Source of the DNA: CAYMYN01 sp964394665
GTDB lineage: Bacteria; Planctomycetota; UBA1135; GCA-002686595
NCBI GenBank assembly: GCA_964394665.1
Contig: CAYMYN010000011.1
Location: 1 to 64,000, forward strand
DNA: 64,000 nucleotides
Direction: 5' to 3'
Shown here piece after piece: positions 39,026 to 47,803 of the stretch. The stretch's first letter is position 1, and every line of letters starts with the position of its first letter. The position numbers and the translations under genes are program-made. The notes under the pieces were generated by a model that was not told the DNA's origin, searched no databases, and saw only the letters and a list, made by a program, of their open reading frames with translations.

Positions 39026-39954
39026 CGCGCGGGGAAGACCCGGACCCACAGCTTCGCGAGCGGGCCTCCGATCCAGGTGTAGAGCATGAACAGGACGTAG
39101 GCGATCACGACGGCGCCCAGCACCACCTCGGGCGCGCCGAAGGAGCGCGCGAGCGGCACGCCGACGAGGAAGACGATCCAGACGGTCAGCGCTTGGCCGG
39201 GGATGCGCTCGGCGAAGTGGCTCCACCAGTAGAGCGGGATCCCCGGGGGGCGGCACAGCGCGTCCACCTCGCGGAAGGCGGCTTCGGCCTGGGGCGTGGG
39301 GTGGCTGCGCAGGGCTTCGCGCAGGTGCCGTCGGGCCTCGAAGGGATGGCCGTTCTGGAACAGGGCCAAACCCTGCACGAGGTGCGCGTCGGCCTCGGCG
39401 GGGTCGAGGGCGAGCCCGCGCTGGCCGTGCGCGAGGGCTTCGGCGCGGCGCTTGGCCTCGCCCAGCACCAGCGCCAGGAGTTGGTGCGCGTCGCCGAGCT
39501 CGGGGTCGACCTCGAGGGCCGCGCGCGCCACGCGCTCGGCCTTGTCGAGCCGCCCCACGCGGTACAGCAACCAGCCGTACTGGTGCAGCAGCCGCGCGTC
39601 GCGCGGATCGGCGCGCAGGGCCTCGAGCAAGACGCGCTCGGCCTCCGAGTGCCGCCCCAGCCCGGTGAGGGCCCCGCCCAGCACCATGCTCGCGATCGGG
39701 TGCCGCGGGTCGCGCGCGAGGGCCTCGCGCGCGAGCCGTTCCGCTTCGGCGTGTTGATCCTGGAGCAGCGCCGTGCGGGCGAGCTCCCCGTGCAGATCGG
39801 CGTCGTCGGGATCGGCGGCCAGACCCTCGAGCAACGCGCGTCGCGCGAGGTCGTGCCGCCCCGCGTCGTTGAGCCGCAGCGCGCGCACGAAGGCGCCCGC
39901 TCCAGCCGAACCCCCATCGTTCCCCGCGTCGCCCTCGCGATCCGTCCACGCCAT
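39022..39954 (-). CDS. TPR-repeat protein with C-terminal membrane segments
   Basis: 310 aa. At least five tetratricopeptide units of about 34 residues (for example LHQYGWLLYRVGRLDKAERV, with VLGGALTGLGRHSEAERVLL before it) cover about residues 20-225. Two hydrophobic segments then follow (TVWIVFLVGVPLARSF and VVLGAVVIAYVLFMLYTW). The TPR part would face the cytoplasm as a protein-binding platform. It overlaps the AAA gene by four bases and follows the membrane protein by 9 bp, so the three probably form one complex. Confidence 0.82.
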   Translation of the reverse strand: MAWTDREGDAGNDGGSAGAGAFVRALRLNDAGRHDLARRALLEGLAADPDDADLHGELARTALLQDQHAEAERLAREALARDPRHPIASMVLGGALTGLGRHSEAERVLLEALRADPRDARLLHQYGWLLYRVGRLDKAERVARAALEVDPELGDAHQLLALVLGEAKRRAEALAHGQRGLALDPAEADAHLVQGLALFQNGHPFEARRHLREALRSHPTPQAEAAFREVDALCRPPGIPLYWWSHFAERIPGQALTVWIVFLVGVPLARSFGAPEVVLGAVVIAYVLFMLYTWIGGPLAKLWVRVFPAR

Positions 39955-39963
39955 CCCGGGTTC

Positions 39964-40521
39964 CTATCCTCCCAGCGTCGCCGCGGTCAGCAGCGGCAGC
40001 GCGACCAACGTCAGGCCCAGCGCCACGAGCATCGCGCACAGACCCGCGATCCACAGGCTGCGCGGCTCGCCGCCCGCGCCCTCGAAGACCCGGAAGCGCC
40101 GGCGCTGCAGCGCGGCGAAGGCCAGCAGCGGCGCGAGGTCGACGATGCGCAGGATCGGCCGCCAGCGCGCGCGCCGCTGCTCCCAATCGGCCAGTTCCCG
40201 CTGGCCATCCTCCGCCGCGACCGGTCGGGCGCTGCGCTCTGCGACGCGCGCCTCGAGTTGATCGCGCCCATACAGCTCGAAGCCGGCCCACAGGCCACCG
40301 ACCCACCAGACCAACACGAGCAGCAGGGCCGGGAGGGTCGCGCTCCTCTGGCCCAGCCAGCGGAAGTTCCAGGCCGACAGGGGCCCCGCCGCGAGCGACC
40401 CGGCGAAGACGCCCAGGATCACCAAGCTCCACGGCCGCCAGGGCCGACCCAGGGCCACGGCGTCGTCCTCGGGCTCCAGCACCGGCTGCAGGAGGTCGTC
40501 GGGATCGAAGGCAGCGACCAT
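39964..40521 (-). CDS. Integral membrane protein of unknown function
   Basis: 185 aa with about four hydrophobic segments: SLVILGVFAGSLAAGP, ALLLVLVWWVGGLWAG, APLLAFAALQ and a C-terminal LWIAGLCAMLVALGLTLVAL. A charged loop with several Arg and Glu residues lies between the second and third. No family is recognised. It is the first gene of a three-gene operon with a TPR membrane protein and an AAA ATPase. ATG 40521 lies 104 bp from the divergent endonuclease-like gene. Confidence 0.65.
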   Translation of the reverse strand: MVAAFDPDDLLQPVLEPEDDAVALGRPWRPWSLVILGVFAGSLAAGPLSAWNFRWLGQRSATLPALLLVLVWWVGGLWAGFELYGRDQLEARVAERSARPVAAEDGQRELADWEQRRARWRPILRIVDLAPLLAFAALQRRRFRVFEGAGGEPRSLWIAGLCAMLVALGLTLVALPLLTAATLGG

Positions 40522-40625
40522 GGCAGGCGCCCGGCGGGCAACGAGTTATCCCCCGCGCCGCGGCGCCCGTCAACCACGGGACCGCGCGCCTTCCGCTTCC
40601 GCGCGCAGTCCGCCATGCTGGGCGC

Positions 40626-41678
40626 ATGGCCGGGCGCGCGGATGGGGGGAACATCGATGGCGAGCTTCGCGGGGGCAGTGGGGGGGCGCTGCGCGCTGCG
40701 CTGGCCCTGAGCGGCCTCTCGCTCGCCGTCGGCGTGGCCCTCGCCACCGCGATGTGGTTGCCGCGCGAGCCGCACTGGAGCGGCGCGTTGCTCGGCGCGC
40801 TGCGGCCCTACCTCGCTCTGGTGGCGATCGGGGCCCTGGTGTTGCTCGTCGCCGCGCGCCGCCCGCGCACGGCCCTCGCCGCGGGCGCCCTCGCGGCCTT
40901 CAACCTGCACCCCCTGATCCCGCTCTACTGGCCCGCGCCCCAGGCGCCGCTCGAGCGCGGCCCCGAGCTCACCTTCGTCACCGCGAACCTACGCGTCGGC
41001 ACCCAGGACTTCGACGCCCTCTTCGACTGGCTCGAGCGCGAGCGTCCGGACGTCGTCGCGCTGCAGGAGGTGCAGGCGAGTTTCCGCGCCGCCTTCGCCG
41101 CGCGCGGCCTGGACTATCCGCACACCCTGTTCACGCCGACCGAGCCCGATGCGCGCAATCGCCTGGAGATGGGCCAGGCCCTGCTCTCGCGGATCCCCTT
41201 CGAGCGCACCTCGCTCGACGCGAGCCTGTGGGAGGGCCGGCCCTTGCTCGAGGCCGAGCTCCGCGTCGGCGAGACGCGCCTGTTCGTCCTGGCGACCCAT
41301 GTGATGCGGCCCGGCCGCGCCGCGATGACGACCGTGCGCGATGCCATGCTGCGCGGGATCGCCGAACGCTCGCGTGACCGGAACCCCGTGGTGTTGCTGG
41401 GCGACCTCAACGTGACGGCCACCCAGCCGATCTTCGCCGAGCTGCTCGCGAGCGGCCGCCTGCGCGACTCGCGCCGCGGTTTCGGCTGGCAGCCCTCGTG
41501 GCGCAGCACCGTCCTGCTGCGCGGCTTGCCCCTGGACCTCGACCACGTGCTGGCGAGCCCCGAACTCACGGTCCTCGACCGGCGCCTGGGCCCCGACTTC
41601 GGCAGCGACCACCGCCCCGTGCTGGTGCGGTTCGCGCTGCCCAAGTCGGGGGCCACCGCGGCTGTCAGTGGAAGTTGA
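40626..41678 (+). CDS. Membrane-anchored endonuclease/exonuclease/phosphatase-family protein
   Basis: 350 aa. The N-terminal third has three hydrophobic segments (ALALSGLSLAVGVALATAMW, LVAIGALVLLVAA, TALAAGALAAFNLHPL). An EEP domain starts at LTFVTANLRVG. Catalytic motifs: VVALQEVQ (metal Glu), LGDLNVTATQ, LDLDHVLAS and FGSDHRPVLV (catalytic His at the C-terminus). Substrate could be nucleic acid, a phospholipid or an inositol phosphate. The active site probably faces outward, given the anchor. Its last 14 bp overlap the end of the opposing exported-protein gene. Confidence 0.86.
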   Translation: MAGRADGGNIDGELRGGSGGALRAALALSGLSLAVGVALATAMWLPREPHWSGALLGALRPYLALVAIGALVLLVAARRPRTALAAGALAAFNLHPLIPLYWPAPQAPLERGPELTFVTANLRVGTQDFDALFDWLERERPDVVALQEVQASFRAAFAARGLDYPHTLFTPTEPDARNRLEMGQALLSRIPFERTSLDASLWEGRPLLEAELRVGETRLFVLATHVMRPGRAAMTTVRDAMLRGIAERSRDRNPVVLLGDLNVTATQPIFAELLASGRLRDSRRGFGWQPSWRSTVLLRGLPLDLDHVLASPELTVLDRRLGPDFGSDHRPVLVRFALPKSGATAAVSGS

Positions 41679-43338
41679 CCTGGTAGCCGTCGCTCAGGTT
41701 GAAACCCGAGCCGCCAGGGCCGAGCGGGTCGCGGTACCAGAGCTGGAAGTGGATCGTCGCGCCCGGGACGATCAGGCCCGCGGCGGGAGCGATTCCGAGG
41801 GGCAGGAGGCGTTGGGCGTTGCCCGCTGGGCTCGAGGTGCTCGGCGGCTGCACGCGCTGGAGCGGTCCGGCCACGCAGCGGAAGCCATCGCCGAAGGCGA
41901 GCTGGGTCGCGTTGGGACCGAAGAGGAAGAGCCCCGGTTGGCCGGCCGGGAGGCCGGTGGCCGTCAGCCGCACGTCATCGTCCGCCACGGCGGAACTGCC
42001 GAGTACGACCATCGACGCGCCGAGGCCGGTCGAGTTCGGCGCTCCCACGCAGTAGGGGACGCCGATCGGGGCTGCGGGTTCGGAGAGGCGTGCGGTCCGG
42101 CCACCGACGACATACAGGCTCTCGGGCGTGTTCCCCAGGACGAGTGCCTGGGCGAAGGAGCCCGGCATCGTCGCCGTCCAGTCGGAGCTCCCGTCGGCGC
42201 GCACCTTGCAGACGGCCATGTCGAACAACGTGCCCGCGGCCAGGTAGGCGTTGCCCGCGCCGTCGAGCAACATCTGCGCGTGCAGCAGCAGCGCCAATGG
42301 TCCGTCGGCGTCGAGGTTCGACCACACCAGGGCCCCCGTCGGAGCGACCTTGAAGAACGCTGCTCCGGCCGTGTTCGCGTCCGGGAAGCCCGACACGATG
42401 GGCTGATCGTCCGGGCCCACTTCGACGCGGAAGCCCGCGGAGGGATAGGCCTGCTCCCAGAGCAGGCTCCCCTGGGGATCGAGCTTCTTGAGCACCGTGC
42501 CGCCGCCCGTGACGTACTCGCCGTGCACCAGGTAGGTGTTCCCGGCGCTGTCGCCGGCCGCATCGCCGACCGTCAGGCTGGGCACTCCGGGGAAGGTCCA
42601 GATCTCGTTGCCCTGGCGGTCGATGCGCGCGTAGCCGTTGATCGAGCCGATGATCCCGCGCGCGGCGAGGATCAGGTCGCCATTCGGCGCGAACTTGAAG
42701 TGGTTGGGCCGACCGATGCCGCTCGAATCGAACCACGACCAGAGCGCTGCGCCGGCCGGGGAGAACTTCTTCACCGTGGCGACCAGGCCCCCGGGGCCCG
42801 CGCCGACGCCGAGCACGTAGACGTTGTCCTCGCCGTCGAGCAGGAGCCGACGCGTCGAGGAGCCGTCGAACGGCCCGTCGTAGACGATGCGGAAGAGGGG
42901 CGTGCCGTCCGCGGCGAACTTGAGCAGCAGGCTCGCGGCCTGGACCGGGTTCGAGTACCCCGACAGCAGGTTGCCGCTGACGAGCGCGTTGCCTTGGCTG
43001 TCGACACCGATCCAACTGGCCGCTTCCCACTTCGTGCCGTCGGTCTGGTCGATGCTCGAGACCCAAAGCAGGTTGCCGGCCGCGTCGCGCTTGGTGACGG
43101 TGATCTCGGCGCCCAGGGCCTGCTCGTAGTCCGTGGTGAACACGTTGTCCGCGGCGTCGACGGCGACGGCGACCCCGCGCGTCGGTGCGACCCAGTCCAC
43201 CTGGACCTGGGCCCGGGCCACGGAGGCGAGGGCGAGCAGGGCGGCGATGCCGAGCAGCCGGCGGTCGTGGAGGTGGAAGGGCGCGTGCGCGGCATCCGTG
43301 GTGGGCGCGGGTCGGGTAGAGCTTGAGGCGTGGATCAC
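41665..43338 (-). CDS. Exported beta-propeller (SBBP-like) protein with WYRDP domain
   Basis: 557 aa from GTG 43338, chosen because AGGAG lies 7 bases upstream. A signal peptide follows at about residues 25-48 (RRLLGIAALLALASVARAQ). Residues about 50-420 hold repeats of the type LLLDGEDNVYVLGVG and DSAGNTYLVHGEY alternating with LKKLDPQGSLLWEQ, the pattern of SBBP/NHL-like propellers. The C-terminal 135 residues are the WYRDP domain (ADDDVRLTATGLPAGQPGL, GDGFRCVAG, HFQLWYRDPLGP, NLSDGYQVNFH) shared with the protein at 9679-12378. Probably surface-exposed. The gene is convergent with the EEP gene and overlaps its 3' end. Confidence 0.83.
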   Translation of the reverse strand: MIHASSSTRPAPTTDAAHAPFHLHDRRLLGIAALLALASVARAQVQVDWVAPTRGVAVAVDAADNVFTTDYEQALGAEITVTKRDAAGNLLWVSSIDQTDGTKWEAASWIGVDSQGNALVSGNLLSGYSNPVQAASLLLKFAADGTPLFRIVYDGPFDGSSTRRLLLDGEDNVYVLGVGAGPGGLVATVKKFSPAGAALWSWFDSSGIGRPNHFKFAPNGDLILAARGIIGSINGYARIDRQGNEIWTFPGVPSLTVGDAAGDSAGNTYLVHGEYVTGGGTVLKKLDPQGSLLWEQAYPSAGFRVEVGPDDQPIVSGFPDANTAGAAFFKVAPTGALVWSNLDADGPLALLLHAQMLLDGAGNAYLAAGTLFDMAVCKVRADGSSDWTATMPGSFAQALVLGNTPESLYVVGGRTARLSEPAAPIGVPYCVGAPNSTGLGASMVVLGSSAVADDDVRLTATGLPAGQPGLFLFGPNATQLAFGDGFRCVAGPLQRVQPPSTSSPAGNAQRLLPLGIAPAAGLIVPGATIHFQLWYRDPLGPGGSGFNLSDGYQVNFH

Positions 43339-43826
43339 GGGGGAACTCCTGGGCGAGGCCGGCCCGGCCCGCGGATCGCGAAGGTGCGCCGTGGGCGGGG
43401 TGGAGGAAGGGGGAGAGCTTTTGCGGCCCTCGCTCGACTCCAACGCTATCGCCCCGCCGCGCTCTCCTCCGGTCGCCGAGGGGAGCAGTCGCGACCTACG
43501 GACTTCGTAGCACTCCGTCCAAGGGTTGGACGAAGGCGATCCAGCTCCAGGACGTGGGGCGTCGCGGGCGCCAGCGGTCGGAGCAGGGGTGGGTAGCCCC
43601 GCAGTGCCCGATCGCGGTCATGTGGCTCGACGACTTCGCGGCTCCGCGGCTCAGGGGCTCAGGGGGGGGAGCGCTACAGGGATCTTCGGCGCCCAGGACC
43701 CCGGGGTCGGTTTTCCGGAGTTCCGTGGGGTGTGCCGGCGGGCGTTTGCGCATCTCGCGCAACACCACGGCCCCGCCTCCCGTCCCGTTCGGACGCCGAC
43801 GCCGGGGCCCAAGAAGGAGGATCCCT
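43339..43826. promoter_or_regulatory. 488-bp divergent regulatory region
   Basis: Lies between two divergently transcribed genes for exported proteins and contains no convincing gene. Ribosome binding sites are clear at both ends: AGGAG before the GTG at 43338 (minus strand) and AAGGAGG at 43814-43820 before ATG 43827 (plus strand). Paired inverted repeats sit at 43496-43532. No confident -35/-10 boxes can be named. Confidence 0.55.
43496..43532. promoter_or_regulatory. Two adjacent inverted repeats, possible operators
   Basis: The first is CTACG-GACTT-CGTAG (43496-43510). The second is CGTCCAA-GGG-TTGGACG (43516-43532), a 7-bp perfect stem. They are five bases apart, about 160 bp from one start and 295 bp from the other. 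They could be regulator sites, or hairpins in an untranslated leader. Confidence 0.3.
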
Positions 43827-46800
43827 ATGTCGTTCCGGCGCTTTGCCCTGATCACCTGCCTGGCGCTGCCAGGCCCCCTCGTCGGCCCCTGGCCTACTCC
43901 GCTCGCCGCGGCCCAGTCGTGTTTCGGCGACCACGGCTGCCCGGCCGGGCTGGTCTGCATCGACGGCACCTGCCAACGCCAGGGGCTGCGCAACCCCTTG
44001 CAGAGCGACCTGCTGCGCAAGCCGGTCCGGCGCGATGACGAGCTGCTCCTGGTGACGGGCGGAGCCGCCCACGACCTGGGCATGGCCTTCACCCTCGACG
44101 AGGCGCGCGTGGCCCCCGGGGAGCGCCAGGTCCCGTTCGCCACCGCCCGCGGCCGGCTGCTGGGCTCGTCCGCGGAGCAGGTCGCCTTCGTGCAGTTCTC
44201 CGAGCACGGTCCGGAGGTCTTCGAGGTGGTCGTGATCGATCCGCTCGACATGGACGCCAAGGGACAGGCGCGCTTCGGAGCGCCGGTGAAGGCCCGCTAC
44301 GGTTTCTCGCCGGTGGGGAGCTCGGCGCTCGCCCTGGCGGCCGGAGAGCTTGACTTCCTGCAACAACCGGGCACCGGCGACTACCACGACGAGCTCGTGC
44401 TGGCCTACGTCGACACGATCGGCGGCCAGCGCCGGATCGTGGTCAGCGTGCTCGCCTTCGTGGGCGCCGCGACCGCGGGACCGGGCGCGCCGGTGGGGCC
44501 GAGCCTGGAGGTCTCGACCGTGCTCGACACCGTGCTCAGCGGTCCGCTGCCCGACGTCGTGCGCGTGGCCCTCGGTGACTACAACGGTGACGCGAAGCTC
44601 GACGTCGCCGTGGGCGCCTTCGACAACGCGGTCGGAGCGGTCGTGGTCGAGGTGCGAGGACTCTCGATCGACGGCATGGGTAACCCGCTCCTGGACGTGC
44701 TGCGCTTGGGCGTGGGCGGGGGAGCCCCGTTGATCGGTCGCCTGGTGAGCCAGCACGGTCAGCGGCACTTCGACATCGCGGGCGGCCGCTTCGACGCCGG
44801 CTACGTCTCCTTCGGCCTGGACCAGGTCCTGATCGCCGGTCTAGGGGGCCCGATCACGGACCCGAACCTGCGCCTCTCGGCTTGGACCGCGGTGGACCCG
44901 GCGAACGTGGCAGGGGGTTGGGCGCGAGAGCCGGCCGGTGGCAATGCGGCCGACCTGTCCATCTCCTCCCTGATGTTCGGGCCCAGCGTGCGTCCGGTGC
45001 AGGCCGCCCGGGTGCGCCTCTTCCCTGCCGACCTGCCCCGTCCGGCGCTCTTGAACAGCAGCCACGAGGTCTTCGCCGTCTTCGTCGACACCCAACGCGG
45101 CCCGATGGTGCACGCCTTCTCGCTCGCCAGCGGCACCGGACCGACCCAATCCGACAACAACCGCTTCCTCTACGTGGCGGACAAGGAACGGGGCGACCCT
45201 GTCTGGCCGTCCGTGGCGGCGGCGAACGCGCACCCCGCGATCACGACCCAGACGAACGCCCAGGCGGCGGTCGGGAACTTCATCCTGGAGCGCAACCGCC
45301 TGATCCCCGGCAACGACCAGAACGAACGGGCCTCGATCCTCGTCTCCTATCCCGGCCATCCAGGCGGAGCGGTCCCGCTGACGCGGATCCCGGTGCTCGC
45401 CAACGGAGCCCAGCACGCCCAGGCGGCCCCGGTCCTGGGAGCGGGGGGCACTCCCCTCACGACGCCCCTGGCGACCCTGATCCTCGCCGATCTGGACGGT
45501 GACAGCGCCTACTTCCAGACCCAGGGCCTGCTCCTCGGGGAACCGACGCACTTCGAAGCCCAGGTGCGCACGCTCAACACGATCCTGCACGAGCCGCCCA
45601 AACACGTCGACTACCTGCGCCACCTGGGCGGCGTCGTGAACGTCAGCCAGTTCGATGACTTCTACGCCGAGTTCTCGAGCGCCACGTCCCAGAGCGTCTC
45701 GGTCGCGCGCTCGACGCAGACGAGCTCCACCACCGCCGAATCGCAATCGATCTCGGCCGAGGAGAAGGTCGGCGTGGGCATTCCCGGCACCGGGGCGAAG
45801 ATCAACGCCACCCAGAAGCTCGCCCTCGAGAGCGTCGAGGAGAGCAGCACTGGCTACTTCCACATCGAGGAATCCAGCGTCGCGATCACGCAGATCAACC
45901 GCACCGAACGGGACGATCAGATCGTGATCCAGGATCAACTGGCGGACATCTGGCGCTTCCCCGTCATGGGCGTGCCGCTCGTCGACACCGACGGCAACCC
46001 CTTGCCCCCCGGATCCCAGCCCGACTCGATGTTCTTCGAGATCGTCGTGCCCAGCAAGAGCTTCAGCACCTTCGCCCCCGGGCGCCTCGTCGATGCGTAC
46101 CAGCCCAAGCACATCAACGGCAACGTGCTCAGCTACCCGCACTTCGACCTGCAGGGCTTCGAGCCGCCCGACGTCGGCCCCTTCGAGATCCTGACCAGCA
46201 ACCAGGGGCTCGTGGCGATGCCCCCGGACACCCCCCTGTGGGCCGAGAACGCCTTCATCGTGGGTGGCTCGAACGTCTCCCTGTCCCTGGCCTACACCCA
46301 GGCCTCGGCCCAGACCCTCGAGCTGGTCAACTCCGACAGCTTCCAGGAGTCCCTGGAGCTCGGCGTGGGGGCCGAGGTCGAGGCCAGCAAGGGCGTGTTC
46401 TCCGGCTCGGTCGCCGTGCAGTACGACTACTCGGTCACCAATACCGACAGCTTCGCGCAGAGCAAGGTCAACGCCAACCGCACGTCGCGCGACACGCGCC
46501 TGGCCCTGAACGTCCCAGCCGCCATCCCCTCGCACCGCGGGTACCTGTTCTTCCCGGCCTGGTACTTCACGCCCGGCGGAGCCATGAAGGTGACCCACGC
46601 GGTCGACCTGGAGGGCGCCGGCATGGCTTCGGCGATCTTCTGGGAGACGACCTACGCCGCCCCCGATCCGGCCCTCAACCTGCCCCACCGTCTGGTGGCC
46701 CTGCCGAATGGGACCTGGGAGCTGGGCACCGACTTCAGCCGCAACCGGATGAAGGGCATCACGGCCCGCGACCTCGCCGGCAACCTGTTCCTGAAGGTGC

Positions 46801-47657
46801 CCGAGGACGGCCAAGAGGTCGTGTTCGAGGTCGACGTCTACAACCTCAGCCGCTTGACGGCGGCCCAGAGCGTGGTGGTCGCCCTCCACGCCCAGGAGTT
46901 CATCCCCGGGCAGACGACCCCGCGGCGCCTGATCACGCACCGCGTGATCCCCTGCATCCCGCCCCACGGCCAACCCGGGGCCTGCCCCTCGAATTCGCCC
47001 GCGGGCCTGCCGGCCAACCTGCGCACCGTGAAGGCGCGCTGGAACACGACCGGCTTCGGTCCGGCGAATGGGCAGGGGATCCGCCGCTGGCTGATCCACG
47101 TGACCCTCGATCCGCGCAACGACATCCCCAACGAGACCCACGAGTTGGTCGACCGCTACGGCGATCCGCTGCGCGACGGTGCCGGAGTTCCGCTCGACAC
47201 GCTCGAGAAGGGCCAGAACAACACCGGTTGGACCCTGGTCTCGGTGGGGCCGCGCCCGGTGGACCGGGACGGCCTGCTCGCCCTCACCCTCGCCCCCGAC
47301 GTGCGCGTGGACTCGGACGGCTTGAGCCTCGACGCGGGGGACGGCGTCTGGCGCTCGGGCTCCGCGACCGTGCACCTGGGTGCCGCCTTCCCGGTGCGGG
47401 CCCAGGCCTGGGCGGACGCCGGCGACGTCGGTGTGCGCCGCATGCAGGTCTTCCACACCGATCCCGACGGGCGGCGCGAGCTGCTGGTGAGCCGCTCGGT
47501 GTGGGGCATCGATCCGCTGCACGGCGCCCGCGAGGAGTTCTCGTGGGTCCCGCGCACGGCGGGTCTGCACGAGCTGCGGGTCGAGTTCGAGGAGCCCCGC
47601 GACGACGCCCAACCGGGCAACGCGGCCCGCACGCTCCAGATCCTCGTGCGCCCCTGA
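43827..47657 (+). CDS. Large exported multidomain protein with FG-GAP and Ser/Thr-rich beta regions
   Basis: 1276 aa. ATG 43827 has AAGGAGG upstream and a signal peptide (FALITCLALPGPLVGPW, cleavage near AAAQS). A four-cysteine knot (SCFGDHGCPAGLVCIDGTC) opens the mature protein. An FG-GAP-like stretch (ALGDYNGDAKLDVAVGAF) lies near residue 250. Residues about 605-680 and 830-900 are Ser/Thr-rich alternating amphipathic segments (SQSVSVARSTQTSSTTAESQ; LELGVGAEVEASKGVFSGSV), a composition seen in aerolysin/ETX-type pore formers. A beta-sandwich adhesion-like domain follows (to about 1150), then a CARDB-like C-terminus (RSGSATVHLGAAFPVRAQAW). Function is unknown. A toxin-like pore or an adhesin are the two ideas; neither is proven. 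Confidence 0.72.
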   Translation: MSFRRFALITCLALPGPLVGPWPTPLAAAQSCFGDHGCPAGLVCIDGTCQRQGLRNPLQSDLLRKPVRRDDELLLVTGGAAHDLGMAFTLDEARVAPGERQVPFATARGRLLGSSAEQVAFVQFSEHGPEVFEVVVIDPLDMDAKGQARFGAPVKARYGFSPVGSSALALAAGELDFLQQPGTGDYHDELVLAYVDTIGGQRRIVVSVLAFVGAATAGPGAPVGPSLEVSTVLDTVLSGPLPDVVRVALGDYNGDAKLDVAVGAFDNAVGAVVVEVRGLSIDGMGNPLLDVLRLGVGGGAPLIGRLVSQHGQRHFDIAGGRFDAGYVSFGLDQVLIAGLGGPITDPNLRLSAWTAVDPANVAGGWAREPAGGNAADLSISSLMFGPSVRPVQAARVRLFPADLPRPALLNSSHEVFAVFVDTQRGPMVHAFSLASGTGPTQSDNNRFLYVADKERGDPVWPSVAAANAHPAITTQTNAQAAVGNFILERNRLIPGNDQNERASILVSYPGHPGGAVPLTRIPVLANGAQHAQAAPVLGAGGTPLTTPLATLILADLDGDSAYFQTQGLLLGEPTHFEAQVRTLNTILHEPPKHVDYLRHLGGVVNVSQFDDFYAEFSSATSQSVSVARSTQTSSTTAESQSISAEEKVGVGIPGTGAKINATQKLALESVEESSTGYFHIEESSVAITQINRTERDDQIVIQDQLADIWRFPVMGVPLVDTDGNPLPPGSQPDSMFFEIVVPSKSFSTFAPGRLVDAYQPKHINGNVLSYPHFDLQGFEPPDVGPFEILTSNQGLVAMPPDTPLWAENAFIVGGSNVSLSLAYTQASAQTLELVNSDSFQESLELGVGAEVEASKGVFSGSVAVQYDYSVTNTDSFAQSKVNANRTSRDTRLALNVPAAIPSHRGYLFFPAWYFTPGGAMKVTHAVDLEGAGMASAIFWETTYAAPDPALNLPHRLVALPNGTWELGTDFSRNRMKGITARDLAGNLFLKVPEDGQEVVFEVDVYNLSRLTAAQSVVVALHAQEFIPGQTTPRRLITHRVIPCIPPHGQPGACPSNSPAGLPANLRTVKARWNTTGFGPANGQGIRRWLIHVTLDPRNDIPNETHELVDRYGDPLRDGAGVPLDTLEKGQNNTGWTLVSVGPRPVDRDGLLALTLAPDVRVDSDGLSLDAGDGVWRSGSATVHLGAAFPVRAQAWADAGDVGVRRMQVFHTDPDGRRELLVSRSVWGIDPLHGAREEFSWVPRTAGLHELRVEFEEPRDDAQPGNAARTLQILVRP

Positions 47658-47803
47658 GGGCGAAGTCCGCGAACGGGTCCGGCGCTCCGTCCGCGGGGCG
47701 CCGGACCCCGTGCCTGACGCGGGGCGTGGATCGGCGTTAGGCTGCCTGCTCCCCTGGCGTTCCCGCGACGACCGCGCCCGAGTGTCCACCACGAAGCGGA
47801 TCC

